From NCBI RefSeq assembly GCF_040100845.1, contig NZ_JAZHSH010000001.1:2526501-2590500 (forward strand): a stretch of DNA of 64,000 bases, written 5' to 3'. Below, one piece after another: positions 1 to 7,976 of this stretch; within the stretch, counting starts at the first letter, position 1, and each line of letters begins with the position of its first letter. Both the position numbers and the translations under genes were made by a program. The DNA is from Chengkuizengella sp. SCS-71B (GTDB taxonomy: Bacteria; Bacillota; Bacilli; Paenibacillales; KCTC-33759). Below the pieces are notes generated by a model. It saw only the letters and a list, made by a program, of their open reading frames with translations, made no database searches and was not told where the DNA came from.

Positions 1-102
1 CACTAAACCTCTCACAATCTGCCCCTCTTTTAACTGAAGAGTTTTACTATCTGATAACTTTAAATCACCTAATAAATTACGCATTAATACATTAAAGTTC
101 AT
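1..102 (-). CDS. YlqG-like hypothetical protein, N-terminal fragment (cut by window edge)
   Basis: The first 34 codons of a minus-strand gene run off the left edge. The ATG at 102 is preceded by a GGGGAG ribosome-binding site at about 108-114. The visible peptide begins MNFNVLMRNLLGDLKLSD and continues into KEGQIVRGLV. Its position just after rnhB matches the ylqG-type gene of Bacillales, whose products are poorly characterised and in places annotated as flagellar hook-length-control-like. That assignment rests on position and the short N-terminus only. It is separated from rnhB by a terminator, so it is probably transcribed on its own. Confidence 0.6.
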   Translation of the reverse strand, partial: MNFNVLMRNLLGDLKLSDSKTLQLKEGQIVRGLV

Positions 103-220
103 TAGAATCTCCCCAATAATTCTTAGTAAGTCTATTCAATTTATTATCGGTATAATATCTACAAAAGTGAAGAGGAATGTTGTAGATTGATATCAGTTAT
201 GGTCCACCTTATTGGTTTTC

Positions 221-266
221 AAAAAAGCCCTAAAATTGAAGTGAACCATTCACTTTTAACTTTAGG
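221..266 (-). terminator. Intrinsic terminator after rnhB
   Basis: A long stem pairs 229-245 with 249-266 (CCTAAA.. against ..TTTAGG). On the minus strand it is followed by GGGCTTTTTT, so it ends the lepB-rbgA-rnhB transcript. A second, smaller inverted repeat (ATCTACAA/TTGTAGAT, near 158-190) lies between this terminator and the ylqG-like gene. Confidence 0.8.
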
Positions 267-339
267 ACTCAACTACGTAACATTTAATATGTTATTATAA
301 CTACTGCGTGTTCAAAAAGATCTTACCTCTATAACTGCT

Positions 340-948
340 TTAGAAAAGAGTTTGTTGTATGTTAACGATATTTTTAAGAAAAGTCCGTCTATGTATCGGG
401 CAAGGCCCATAGTTTAGTATGTGTTCTCTATGTAGCTTCGTTCCGTAACCTTTATGCTTCGCAATATCATATTCTGGATATTCCATATCCCACTGCAAAC
501 ACATTCGATCCCTTGTCACTTTAGCAACTATGGAAGCAGCAGCTATAGACTGACTTAATTGATCCCCTTTGATGAGTGCTAATTGAGGAATGGGAGTACT
601 AATTTTCTCAGCATCTATTAATAAAAAATCTGGTTGGATGGCTAAATTTTCAAAGGCTTGTTCCATCGCTAATCGTGTAGCTTGTTTTATATTTATATCA
701 TCTATTCTGTTTGCATCCACCTTGCCTATACCAATGGCTAGTGCTTTTTCCATAATTTTTTCATAACATATTTCTCTTTTTTTAGGACTTAGTTTTTTAG
801 AATCATTAATACCTTCAATCACTAAATCAATAGGTAAAATAACAGCAGCAGCCACAACGTCACCTAATAAACACCCTCTACCAACCTCATCAATGCCTGC
901 TATGTATTGTTTGTTCTGCTGCCAATAAGTTTTTTCATAACTAATCAT
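340..948 (-). CDS. rnhB: Ribonuclease HII
   Basis: RNase HII nicks RNA-DNA hybrids 5' of single embedded ribonucleotides and starts their removal from the chromosome. The 202-residue protein has the acidic N-terminal motif as [15 protein letters not shown]. Most family members read DEAGRGPLAGPVV, so the glycine-rich loop is a variant, but the catalytic Asp-Glu pair is kept. The following [11 protein letters not shown] segment and a further Asp near LLIDAEK complete the active site. It lacks the N-terminal extension of the roughly 255-residue B. subtilis enzyme. The start overlaps the end of rbgA by 8 nt, so the two are translationally coupled, and a terminator follows the gene. Confidence 0.95.
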   Translation of the reverse strand: MISYEKTYWQQNKQYIAGIDEVGRGCLLGDVVAAAVILPIDLVIEGINDSKKLSPKKREICYEKIMEKALAIGIGKVDANRIDDINIKQATRLAMEQAFENLAIQPDFLLIDAEKISTPIPQLALIKGDQLSQSIAAASIVAKVTRDRMCLQWDMEYPEYDIAKHKGYGTKLHREHILNYGPCPIHRRTFLKNIVNIQQTLF

Positions 949-1816
949 TCAAATTCTCCGGTGTCTCCAATGAAAATCTACCTAAGGTGCCGGCTCTCAT
1001 TTCCCTTAAAATGATGCTTGATGTTTTATCTAGATCAATAATTCCTCCACGTTTAATACAGCCACGCTTTTGTCCGATCTCTTCCATAACAATCACAATT
1101 TCGTTCGGATCCTCTAAATCTTCAGGAATATATTCAACATCATATCTTTCCTTTAGTCGATCAGGATAATTCTCAAGGAAATATCTAACAACATAAAATG
1201 CCACATCATCTAGGTGTAATAAAGTTTCCTTAATCGCTCCCGTTGCTGCTAATCGCATTCCTACTTTTTGATCTTCAAATTTTGGCCACAAAATACCTGG
1301 TGTATCTAGCAACTCCATTTCTAAACCAATTTTAATCCATTGCTGTGCTTTTGTCACACCCGGTTTATCTCCTGTTTCAGCTATCTTTTTCCCTGCTAAA
1401 CGATTAATTAATGTAGATTTACCTACATTAGGAATGCCAACAATTAAAGATCGAATAGCACGAGGTTTAATCCCTTTTCTCAATTGGGCATCAATTTTAT
1501 GCTTTATCAACTGTTTTGATCGAGGTAATATCTCGTGTACTTGTGTTCCTGAAATTGAATCAATCGGTAATGCATCTAAATTTTGTTTTTTGAAAAATTT
1601 TACCCATTCTGTAGTTACAGAAGGATCTGCTAAATCTGCTTTGTTTAAAAGAACAATCCGTGGTTTATCCTTTAAAATTTCATCAATCATTGGATTTCGA
1701 CTGGATAGAGGCACTCGAGCATCTAACAGTTCAATTACGATATCAAGCAACTTTAATTTACCTTCAATCTGCCTACGAGCTCTAGTCATATGACCAGGAA
1801 ACCACTGAATGGTCAT
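941..1816 (-). CDS. rbgA: Ribosome biogenesis GTPase RbgA (YlqF)
   Basis: This essential GTPase acts late in 50S assembly and lets uL16 and other late proteins join the subunit. The 291-residue protein shows the circularly permuted G-domain order: NKAD (G4) near residue 58 comes before GIPNVGKST (G1) near 127 and DTPG (G3) near 171. A C-terminal ANTAR-like RNA-binding region follows. The start [10 protein letters not shown] is the family's normal N-terminus. The gene overlaps lepB by 4 nt upstream and rnhB by 8 nt downstream, the conserved lepB-rbgA-rnhB operon. Confidence 0.96.
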   Translation of the reverse strand: MTIQWFPGHMTRARRQIEGKLKLLDIVIELLDARVPLSSRNPMIDEILKDKPRIVLLNKADLADPSVTTEWVKFFKKQNLDALPIDSISGTQVHEILPRSKQLIKHKIDAQLRKGIKPRAIRSLIVGIPNVGKSTLINRLAGKKIAETGDKPGVTKAQQWIKIGLEMELLDTPGILWPKFEDQKVGMRLAATGAIKETLLHLDDVAFYVVRYFLENYPDRLKERYDVEYIPEDLEDPNEIVIVMEEIGQKRGCIKRGGIIDLDKTSSIILREMRAGTLGRFSLETPENLND

Positions 1817-2415
1817 TGTAGTTCACCAACTTCATGTGATACAATCCCTAGATCCTGTAAAGGCCAAATCACTAAGTCTGCACGACCAATTACCTGTTCA
1901 TATGAAATAAAACCAATTAAACTTCGACTATCTTGACTATTTGGACGGTTATCCCCCATCACAAAAACTGTACCTTTTGGAACGACAGCTTTTGGGAAGT
2001 CCAAATTATTGTAGCTTCTACCATTTTGTTTAGCTTTTTCTATCTCTTCTTTAATATAGGGCTCGTCTAATCGTTCTCCATTAACAAACACTTCATCCCC
2101 TTTTACTTCCACCGTTTCACCTGGCAATGCAATAACTCTTTTAATAAAGTCTTGTTCTTGATTTGCTTTAAATATAATCACTTCACCACGTTCAGGCTCA
2201 CGAATAGTGTATAGGATTTTATTAACGATTAACTTATCATTATTAAAAAAACTAGGCTGCATTGATTGTCCAGACACTACAGTTGGGGTAAATAAAAAAG
2301 AACGTATAATTACAACCAGTGCCACTGCAATTAAAATGGATTTGACCCATTCCCAAGATGTATTCAAAAAAGAATTCGTTTGATTTGTTTTTTCATTATC
2401 TATTTTTTCTTCCAT
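1813..2415 (-). CDS. lepB: Type I signal peptidase
   Basis: LepB cleaves signal peptides of Sec- and Tat-exported proteins at the outer face of the membrane. From ATG 2415 the protein has 200 residues: a short charged N-terminus, one membrane helix ([17 protein letters not shown]), the nucleophile Ser in SGQSMQPSF, the general-base Lys in [16 protein letters not shown], and the [12 protein letters not shown] box. The reading frame is open to 2634 but the upstream part overlaps rplS and has no ribosome-binding site. AAAGG at the right distance favours 2415; ATG 2421 is the alternative. The rplS terminator lies upstream, so lepB starts the lepB-rbgA-rnhB unit. Confidence 0.93.
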   Translation of the reverse strand: MEEKIDNEKTNQTNSFLNTSWEWVKSILIAVALVVIIRSFLFTPTVVSGQSMQPSFFNNDKLIVNKILYTIREPERGEVIIFKANQEQDFIKRVIALPGETVEVKGDEVFVNGERLDEPYIKEEIEKAKQNGRSYNNLDFPKAVVPKGTVFVMGDNRPNSQDSRSLIGFISYEQVIGRADLVIWPLQDLGIVSHEVGELQ

Positions 2416-2490
2416 ATCCATGACCTTTCTGCTTATAGGAATATAATGAATAACCCTTATAAAATTGTAAGATATTATAGGGCTACTGAT

Positions 2491-2520
2491 AAAAAAAGGG
2501 ACTTGTTTTAGCAAGCCCCC
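2491..2520 (-). terminator. Intrinsic terminator after rplS
   Basis: The stem pairs 2498-2505 with 2512-2519 (GGGGCUUG with CAAGUCCC, one G-U pair) and is followed by seven T on the minus strand. It separates rplS from lepB. Confidence 0.8.
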
Positions 2521-2527
2521 TTCTTTT

Positions 2528-2872
2528 TTATCTTCTGATTTCTTTAATTCTTGCTGCTTTACCGCGAAGAGCACGTAAGTAATACAACTTAGCACGACGA
2601 ACTTTACCACGACGAACAACATCAATTTTATCAATTTTAGGTGAATTTATAGGGAACGTTCTTTCAACTCCAACGCCGTAAGAAATTTTTCTTACTGTAA
2701 ACGTTTCACTGATTCCGCCACCACGTCTTTTGATAACTACACCTTCAAATACCTGAATACGTTCACGAGATCCCTCGATTACTTTAACGTGTACTTTTAA
2801 AGTATCACCAGGACGAAAGCTTGGTAGATCTTGACGCAATTGATCTTGTGTAATTTCTCTAACAATATTCAT
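2528..2872 (-). CDS. rplS: 50S ribosomal protein L19
   Basis: L19 (bL19) sits at the 30S-50S interface and contributes an inter-subunit bridge. The 114-residue sequence is typical throughout, including [31 protein letters not shown] and the basic C-terminus [13 protein letters not shown] strong GGAAGGAGG ribosome-binding site precedes the ATG. A 145-nt leader separates it from trmD, about the place where many Firmicutes carry an L19 leader RNA. I did not fold it confidently enough to annotate that element. A terminator follows directly. Confidence 0.98.
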   Translation of the reverse strand: MNIVREITQDQLRQDLPSFRPGDTLKVHVKVIEGSRERIQVFEGVVIKRRGGGISETFTVRKISYGVGVERTFPINSPKIDKIDVVRRGKVRRAKLYYLRALRGKAARIKEIRR

Positions 2873-3016
2873 GAGTTAATTCCTCCTTCCAAACAGATGT
2901 TCATACCGTCTATAATATAGAAATTAGTCCTATATGTTCTACGAGCAGAGGACCACCTTAGTCAATCACAACAAATTGTATTCTACCATATCATGCTTAA
3001 AAACTCAATCTAAATT

Positions 3017-3760
3017 TTATTCTGAACTTTGATATTTAAGCTCATTTATGTATTTTAGCTGTTCCTTACTTAATTTCACTTTTTCAAGAAGTTCTGGCCT
3101 ACGTTCCAAAGTTCTTCGGAGAGATTCTTTTTGTCTCCACTCATCAATGTTTTTATGATGACCTGACAATAATACGTCTGGAACATCTAGTCCTCGAAAT
3201 GATGCTGGTCTTGTATATTGCGGGTATTCTAACAGTCCAGAACTAAAGGAATCGTTCCCAGCAGAGGTTTCATTGCCTAACACGCCAGGTAGTAACCGCA
3301 CAACACTATCTATGATAACCATTGCAGGGACTTCTCCTCCAGTTAAAATATAATCACCAATAGATATCTCGTCTGTAACTAAATGTTCTCTTATTCTCTC
3401 ATCATAACCTTCATAGTGACCACAGATAAAAATAAGATGTTCAGCTTTGGAAAGCTCCTCTGCTTTTTTTTGATCGAACTTTTTACCTTGAGGACACATT
3501 AAAACGATTTTGGTAGTGGTTTCTCCTTCTGTTGTTATCAGATTTTCTACCGCAGAAAAAATCGGCTCTGGTTTTAATACCATCCCAGCTCCGCCCCCAT
3601 ATGGATAATCATCAACTGTGTTATGTTTATTATTCGCAAATTCACGAAAATTTATAGTATTTAAGGAGACAAGTCCCTTTTCATTGGCTTTACCAAGAAT
3701 ACTTTCACTAAAAACACCGTTAAACATGTGCGGAAATAAGGTTAAAACATCAATTTTCAT
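3017..3760 (-). CDS. trmD: tRNA (guanine-N1-)-methyltransferase
   Basis: TrmD makes m1G37 next to the anticodon of tRNAs reading CNN and some other codons, using SAM, and prevents +1 frameshifts. The 247-residue protein starts [13 protein letters not shown] and has the SPOUT trefoil-knot motifs: [15 protein letters not shown] near 52, the HYEGYDERI motif, and [11 protein letters not shown] near 132. It begins 3 nt after rimM ends, so the pair is co-translated, the usual ribosome-maturation and tRNA-modification operon. Length and start are normal. Confidence 0.97.
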   Translation of the reverse strand: MKIDVLTLFPHMFNGVFSESILGKANEKGLVSLNTINFREFANNKHNTVDDYPYGGGAGMVLKPEPIFSAVENLITTEGETTTKIVLMCPQGKKFDQKKAEELSKAEHLIFICGHYEGYDERIREHLVTDEISIGDYILTGGEVPAMVIIDSVVRLLPGVLGNETSAGNDSFSSGLLEYPQYTRPASFRGLDVPDVLLSGHHKNIDEWRQKESLRRTLERRPELLEKVKLSKEQLKYINELKYQSSE

Positions 3761-3763
3761 GAT

Positions 3764-4288
3764 TTATAACATTCCTTCCATCAATCGAATGATAACCTTT
3801 TTTTCTTTCACATTTACGTTCAATAAAACATCATCAATGATAGGGACTAACAAATCTTGTCCTTTTTTTCGTTTAACTACCCATACATCATTCGCACCAG
3901 GTGTTAATATGTCTGTAATTTCACCAAGCTCTTCATTTTCGTCAGAGAACACCTTGCATCCAATTATTTCATGAAAATAATACTCCTCATCTGGAAGTTC
4001 TGACAGTTGATCTTCAGAAATATATAATATGTGATTTTTCAGCTTTTCAACCTCATTGATATGATTAAAATCATTAAACTTCACAATAAATACTCCTTTA
4101 TGAGGTCTTGCATTTTCTACAATCATCACTTGGTATTTATTTTCATTCTCAAGAAAGACATATAGTTTACTTCCTTTTTTAAATCTGACTTCTGAAAAAT
4201 CAGACTTTGAGATAATTTTGAGATCCCCGCGTAAACCATGCGTATTTACGATCTTACCTACTCTGTAATATTTTTTATTTTGCTCCAT
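3764..4288 (-). CDS. rimM: Ribosome maturation factor RimM
   Basis: RimM binds uS19 and helps mature the 16S 3' (head) domain. It has an N-terminal RimM beta-barrel (YRVGKIVNTHGLRGDLKI) and a C-terminal PRC-barrel (CKVFSDENEELGEITDIL.. and PIIDDVLLNVNV), 174 residues in total. The ATG at 4288 is best placed behind GTAGGAGTG (spacing about 9 nt); an in-frame TTG two codons upstream is too close to it. The gene lies after a terminator that closes the ffh-rpsP-khpA operon and starts a rimM-trmD unit. Confidence 0.95.
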   Translation of the reverse strand: MEQNKKYYRVGKIVNTHGLRGDLKIISKSDFSEVRFKKGSKLYVFLENENKYQVMIVENARPHKGVFIVKFNDFNHINEVEKLKNHILYISEDQLSELPDEEYYFHEIIGCKVFSDENEELGEITDILTPGANDVWVVKRKKGQDLLVPIIDDVLLNVNVKEKKVIIRLMEGML

Positions 4289-4368
4289 TATCAATCACTC
4301 CTACACATCCACAAAAACTCATCATTAATATACCCATAATCAGGGAAGTAAATAAATATGTTTACAGC

Positions 4369-4400
4369 AAAAAGGTTAGGAAATAGTTCCCCTAACCTTA
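4369..4400 (-). terminator. Intrinsic terminator after khpA
   Basis: The inverted repeat AGGTTAGG/CCTAACCT is followed by TTTTTG on the minus strand. Its upstream arm overlaps the stop codon of the KH-domain gene. Confidence 0.75.
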
Positions 4401-4628
4401 TTGAATAATATCAATGTATACACGTTTTTTATCTTTTACAGCTGCAGATGATACAACTGTACGAAGCGCCTTTGCGATCCGACCTTGTTTACCGATAACT
4501 TTTCCCATATCATCGCTATGGACAGATAATTGATAAACTGTTTCACGATCTTTTTGTACTTCATTTACATGAACATCTTCTGGATGGTCTACTAGTGCCT
4601 TTACGATCGTTAAAATTAACTCTTTCAT
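4398..4628 (-). CDS. khpA: KH-domain RNA-binding protein KhpA (YlqC)
   Basis: This 76-residue protein is a single KH domain. The RNA-contact loop is GKVIGKQGRIAKALR, containing the GxxG signature as GKQG. KhpA pairs with KhpB/Jag in Firmicutes and affects cell elongation and small-RNA handling. It follows rpsP by 24 nt in the normal rpsP-ylqC order, and a terminator abuts its stop codon. The ylqD gene that follows in B. subtilis is absent here. Confidence 0.93.
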   Translation of the reverse strand: MKELILTIVKALVDHPEDVHVNEVQKDRETVYQLSVHSDDMGKVIGKQGRIAKALRTVVSSAAVKDKKRVYIDIIQ

Positions 4629-4652
4629 AAAAAGCCCCTCCGTATGAAGATA

Positions 4653-4925
4653 TTATTTTTGAAGCTTCTGCTCATGAAAAGTTTTCATGATTCCTGCTTT
4701 ACTGAATAAATTACGTACAGTATCAGAAGGTTTTGCACCTGTACCAAGCCATTGAAGTGCTTTCTCTTCATTGATAGTTACAGTTGCAGGCTCAGTTAAC
4801 GGGTTATATGTCCCAATTTCCTCAATGAAACGTCCATCACGAGGAGAACGAGAATCAGATACTACTACACGATAAAACGGTGCTTTGTGTGCACCCATAC
4901 GTTTTAAACGAATACGAGTTGCCAT
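4653..4925 (-). CDS. rpsP: 30S ribosomal protein S16
   Basis: S16 (bS16) is an early-binding 30S protein needed for folding the 5' domain of 16S rRNA. The 90 residues start [19 protein letters not shown] and contain [18 protein letters not shown], both diagnostic. A GGAGGTG ribosome-binding site lies before the ATG. It sits 55 nt after ffh in the ylxM-ffh-rpsP-khpA operon. Confidence 0.98.
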   Translation of the reverse strand: MATRIRLKRMGAHKAPFYRVVVSDSRSPRDGRFIEEIGTYNPLTEPATVTINEEKALQWLGTGAKPSDTVRNLFSKAGIMKTFHEQKLQK

Positions 4926-4980
4926 TATGTTTTCACCTCCTTAACAAAATAACGAAAATTATTTTAGTACAATACACTAC

Positions 4981-6348
4981 CTATCCGAAAGGGAATTTAA
5001 ATCCTTTTCCTAACTTGGGTTTCTTTCCTTTTTTACCTGGTCCACCCATCATAGAGGAAAACTGCTTCATCATTTTTTTCATATCTTCAAACTGCTTTAA
5101 TAGTCTGTTGACATCTTTTACAGAGGTTCCACTACCTAAAGCTATTCGTTTACGACGACTTGCATTTAAGATTTCTGGTTTTCGTTTCTCTTCTGTTGTC
5201 ATGGATTTAACGATCGCTTCTACACGACCTAACTGTTTTTCATCTACATTCAGATTTTTCATATTTTTCATTTTACCCATACCAGGCATCATATCCATAA
5301 TTTGATCAAGTGGACCCATATTTCTTACTTGCTCCATCTGCTCAAGAAAATCCTCAAATGTAAATTCAGCCTTACGCATCTTACGTTCCATTTCTCTGGC
5401 TTTCTCTTCGTCGATGTTCGTTTGTGCTTTTTCAATTAAACTAAGCATATCCCCCATACCAAGTATTCGAGAAGCCATACGATCGGGATAAAACGGTTCA
5501 AGCGCATCGATTTTTTCACCCATTGCTGCAAATTTAATCGGTTTACCTGTTACCGCTTTTACAGAAAGGGCAGCACCACCTCGAGTATCACCGTCTAATT
5601 TTGTTAAAACAACTCCACTTAATTCAAGCTGTTCATTGAAGCTTTCTGCTACGTTCACAGCATCCTGACCCGTCATGGAATCTACAACCAATAATACCTC
5701 ATCCGGTTTAACAGTTTCTTTTATATCCTTAAGCTCATTCATTAAATCTTCATCGATATGTAAACGTCCAGCTGTATCAATGATGACATAATCATAGTGA
5801 TTTTCTTTCGCTTGCTGTAATCCTTGTTTGGCGATGTCTACAGGATTCGCTTTATCACCAAGTGAAAATACAGGTGCTCCAATTTGTTCTCCTAAAATTT
5901 GAAGCTGTTTGATTGCAGCTGGTCTATAAATATCTGCCGCAACCAATAGTGGTTTATGGTTTTGCTTTTGTAAATATTTCGCTAGTTTTCCAGTTGTGGT
6001 TGTTTTACCAGCACCTTGCAAACCTGCCATCATAATGACCGTTGGAGGTTTGTTGGATTTATTTAATTTACTTTGTGTTTCCCCCATCAAAGAGGTTAAT
6101 TCTTTATTAACGATATCGATGATAACCATACCAGGCGTAAAACTTTTCATCACTTCTTGCCCAATTGCTTTTTCTTTTACTTTGTTGATGAAATCTTTAA
6201 CAACCTTAAAGTTTACATCCGCCTCAAGAAGTGCAAGTCTGACTTCACGCATTGCTTCTTTTACATCATTTTCAGAAACCTTCCCTTTTCCTTTTAGCTT
6301 TCCAAAAACATTTTGCAATCTACTTGATAATCCTTCAAAAGCCGCCAT
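4981..6348 (-). CDS. ffh: Signal recognition particle protein Ffh
   Basis: Ffh is the protein subunit of SRP. It binds signal sequences on nascent membrane and secreted proteins and docks with FtsY. The 455 residues show the N domain (LSSRLQNVFGKLKGKG), the GTPase G domain with GLQGAGKTTTTGKLAKYL near 107 and DTAGRLHID near 190, and a methionine-rich M domain (QIMDMMPGMGKMKNMKN, then MMKQFSSMMGG) for 4.5S/scRNA and signal-peptide binding. It follows ylxM by about 25 nt, and its partner FtsY is encoded just upstream in the next transcription unit. Confidence 0.98.
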   Translation of the reverse strand: MAAFEGLSSRLQNVFGKLKGKGKVSENDVKEAMREVRLALLEADVNFKVVKDFINKVKEKAIGQEVMKSFTPGMVIIDIVNKELTSLMGETQSKLNKSNKPPTVIMMAGLQGAGKTTTTGKLAKYLQKQNHKPLLVAADIYRPAAIKQLQILGEQIGAPVFSLGDKANPVDIAKQGLQQAKENHYDYVIIDTAGRLHIDEDLMNELKDIKETVKPDEVLLVVDSMTGQDAVNVAESFNEQLELSGVVLTKLDGDTRGGAALSVKAVTGKPIKFAAMGEKIDALEPFYPDRMASRILGMGDMLSLIEKAQTNIDEEKAREMERKMRKAEFTFEDFLEQMEQVRNMGPLDQIMDMMPGMGKMKNMKNLNVDEKQLGRVEAIVKSMTTEEKRKPEILNASRRKRIALGSGTSVKDVNRLLKQFEDMKKMMKQFSSMMGGPGKKGKKPKLGKGFKFPFG

Positions 6349-6373
6349 TCACCTTCCCCCCAATCCTTCATAT

Positions 6374-6724
6374 TTATATTTCATCAATATTTTTAACTTT
6401 TTGTATAATGTCTAACATATGTTCATTTTCTTTTAAATCTAAAATGTGATCATTTAATTGATTTATTAAATCATTCCGCTTTATATAGTTTGAAACTAAA
6501 TGCAATTTGCTTTCATACTGCTCAAGCACTTGTTCCGCCCGTTTAATGTGTTCATATATAGCTTGTCTACTAATTTGAAATTGCTCTGCAATTTCTCCTA
6601 AAGAGTAGTCATCTTGAAAATAAAACTTTAAGTATGTTTGCTGCTTCTCGGTAAGTAAGTTTTGATAAAAATCAAATAACAGATTAACTCGATTTGTTTT
6701 TTCTAACATTTTTTCAGCAGACAT
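6374..6724 (-). CDS. ylxM: YlxM/p13-family HTH protein, SRP accessory factor
   Basis: A 116-residue protein with a sigma-70 region-4-like helix-turn-helix: QQTYLKFYFQDDYSLGEIA followed by EQFQISRQAIYEHIKRAE. Family members (YlxM/UPF0122) are co-transcribed with ffh and in streptococci modulate SRP GTPase activity. The start at 6724 is set by AAGGAG 8 nt upstream; the frame continues to 6766 without a better site. A consensus promoter lies about 50 nt upstream, making this the first gene of ylxM-ffh-rpsP-khpA. Confidence 0.93.
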   Translation of the reverse strand: MSAEKMLEKTNRVNLLFDFYQNLLTEKQQTYLKFYFQDDYSLGEIAEQFQISRQAIYEHIKRAEQVLEQYESKLHLVSNYIKRNDLINQLNDHILDLKENEHMLDIIQKVKNIDEI

Positions 6725-6775
6725 TCTCTCTTCTCCTTCTGTCAAGGAAAATATCCTTACAGTCAAACTTTAATT

Positions 6776-6804
6776 ATCATAAAGGATTTAAGAAACAATG
6801 TCAA
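6776..6804 (-). promoter_or_regulatory. Sigma-A promoter of ylxM-ffh operon
   Basis: On the minus strand TTGACA (6804-6799), a 17-nt spacer, then TATGAT (6781-6776). It is located between the ftsY terminator and the ylxM start. Confidence 0.8.
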
Positions 6805-6871
6805 GTGAATTTACTTGATAGGGTGATCATTCAAAGTAATAATCTCATCTGCTTTTTCTTTAGCATAAACG

Positions 6872-6909
6872 AAAAAACGGATATCAAATCGTAACGATAT
6901 GACATCCGT
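6872..6909 (-). terminator. Intrinsic terminator after ftsY
   Basis: A 14-15 bp stem (ACGGATGTCATATCG with CGATTTGATATCCGT, loop TTA, one mismatch) is followed by TTTTTT on the minus strand. It ends the rnc/smc/ftsY group. Confidence 0.88.
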
Positions 6910-6930
6910 CGACCATTATATATTTTTTAT

Positions 6931-7938
6931 TTATTCCACGGATTCCTCTACTTCTCTTTTCTCTTCATCTTGAATCAATCCCGCAAACAATGCGTGAACA
7001 AACTGATCTGAATCAAATTCCTGCAAATCATCCATTTGTTCTCCTAAACCTACAAATTTCACTGGAATATCCATCTCATTCCGGATTGCTACTACAATTC
7101 CACCTTTAGCTGTTCCATCCAGCTTAGTTAATACTAAACCTGTAACACCTGTTTTTTCTCCAAATAATTTTGCTTGACTAAGAGCATTCTGTCCAGTTGT
7201 AGCATCTAATACAAGCAACACTTCATGTGGAGCATCCGGAACCTCACGTTTAATCACACGATATATTTTATTGAGTTCTTCCATCAGATTTGTTTTATTT
7301 TGCAATCTACCTGCTGTATCACAAAGAAGTATGTCAACTTCCCTTTTTTTAGCAGCTTGAACAGCATCGTAGATGACAGCAGCTGGATCTGAGCCTGCTT
7401 GTTGTTTCACAACATCTACACCAACACGGTCTCCCCAAACTTCAAGCTGTTCTATTGCCCCTGCACGAAACGTGTCTCCTGCAGCTAACAAAACTTTTTT
7501 TCCCTCTGAATTAAAACGATGGGCCATTTTTCCAATCGTCGTAGTTTTACCAACTCCATTTACACCAACAAAAAGAATAACCGTTAATCCGTTATCTTGC
7601 AAATTTATACTGTTATCCTCTTTCCCAGATAACAACTCAACAAGTTTTTCTGAAAGGACTGGTTGTAAATCTACTGCATCTTCGATTTTTCTTTTGCGCA
7701 CTTCGATTCGCAGTTCATCAATCAACTCCATAACTACATTCACGCCTACATCTGCACCGATTAAAATTTCTTCTAGCTCTTCATAAAATTCCTCATCAAT
7801 TTTTTTACGACGAAGAACTAATGTTTCAATTTTTTCAGTAAATGCTGTGCTCGTTTTACTTAAGCCATCCTTAAACTTTGTTGTTACCTCTTCTGTTTTT
7901 TTAGAAATTTTATCTTTCAACTTTTTAAAAAAACTCAT
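6931..7938 (-). CDS. ftsY: Signal recognition particle receptor FtsY
   Basis: FtsY is the membrane-associated SRP receptor GTPase. In 335 residues it shows an acidic/basic N-terminal region (SFFKKLKDKISKKTEEV), an NG domain with GVNGVGKTTTIGKMA near 125, DTAGRLQNK near 207 and TKLDGTAKGG near 269. The A domain is short, as in other Gram-positives. It lies 38 nt after smc in the conserved rnc-smc-ftsY order and is followed by a strong terminator. Confidence 0.98.
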   Translation of the reverse strand: MSFFKKLKDKISKKTEEVTTKFKDGLSKTSTAFTEKIETLVLRRKKIDEEFYEELEEILIGADVGVNVVMELIDELRIEVRKRKIEDAVDLQPVLSEKLVELLSGKEDNSINLQDNGLTVILFVGVNGVGKTTTIGKMAHRFNSEGKKVLLAAGDTFRAGAIEQLEVWGDRVGVDVVKQQAGSDPAAVIYDAVQAAKKREVDILLCDTAGRLQNKTNLMEELNKIYRVIKREVPDAPHEVLLVLDATTGQNALSQAKLFGEKTGVTGLVLTKLDGTAKGGIVVAIRNEMDIPVKFVGLGEQMDDLQEFDSDQFVHALFAGLIQDEEKREVEESVE

Positions 7939-7976
7939 AAATACCCTCCATTGTAGTTCTTATTTCTTATATTACT

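Noticed and set aside
1813-2634. Longer LepB start at 2634
   Set aside because: The extra 73 residues run over rplS in another frame and lack a ribosome-binding site; 2415 is supported.
2873-3016. L19 leader RNA before rplS
   Set aside because: Position and length fit, but I could not identify the conserved pairing by eye.
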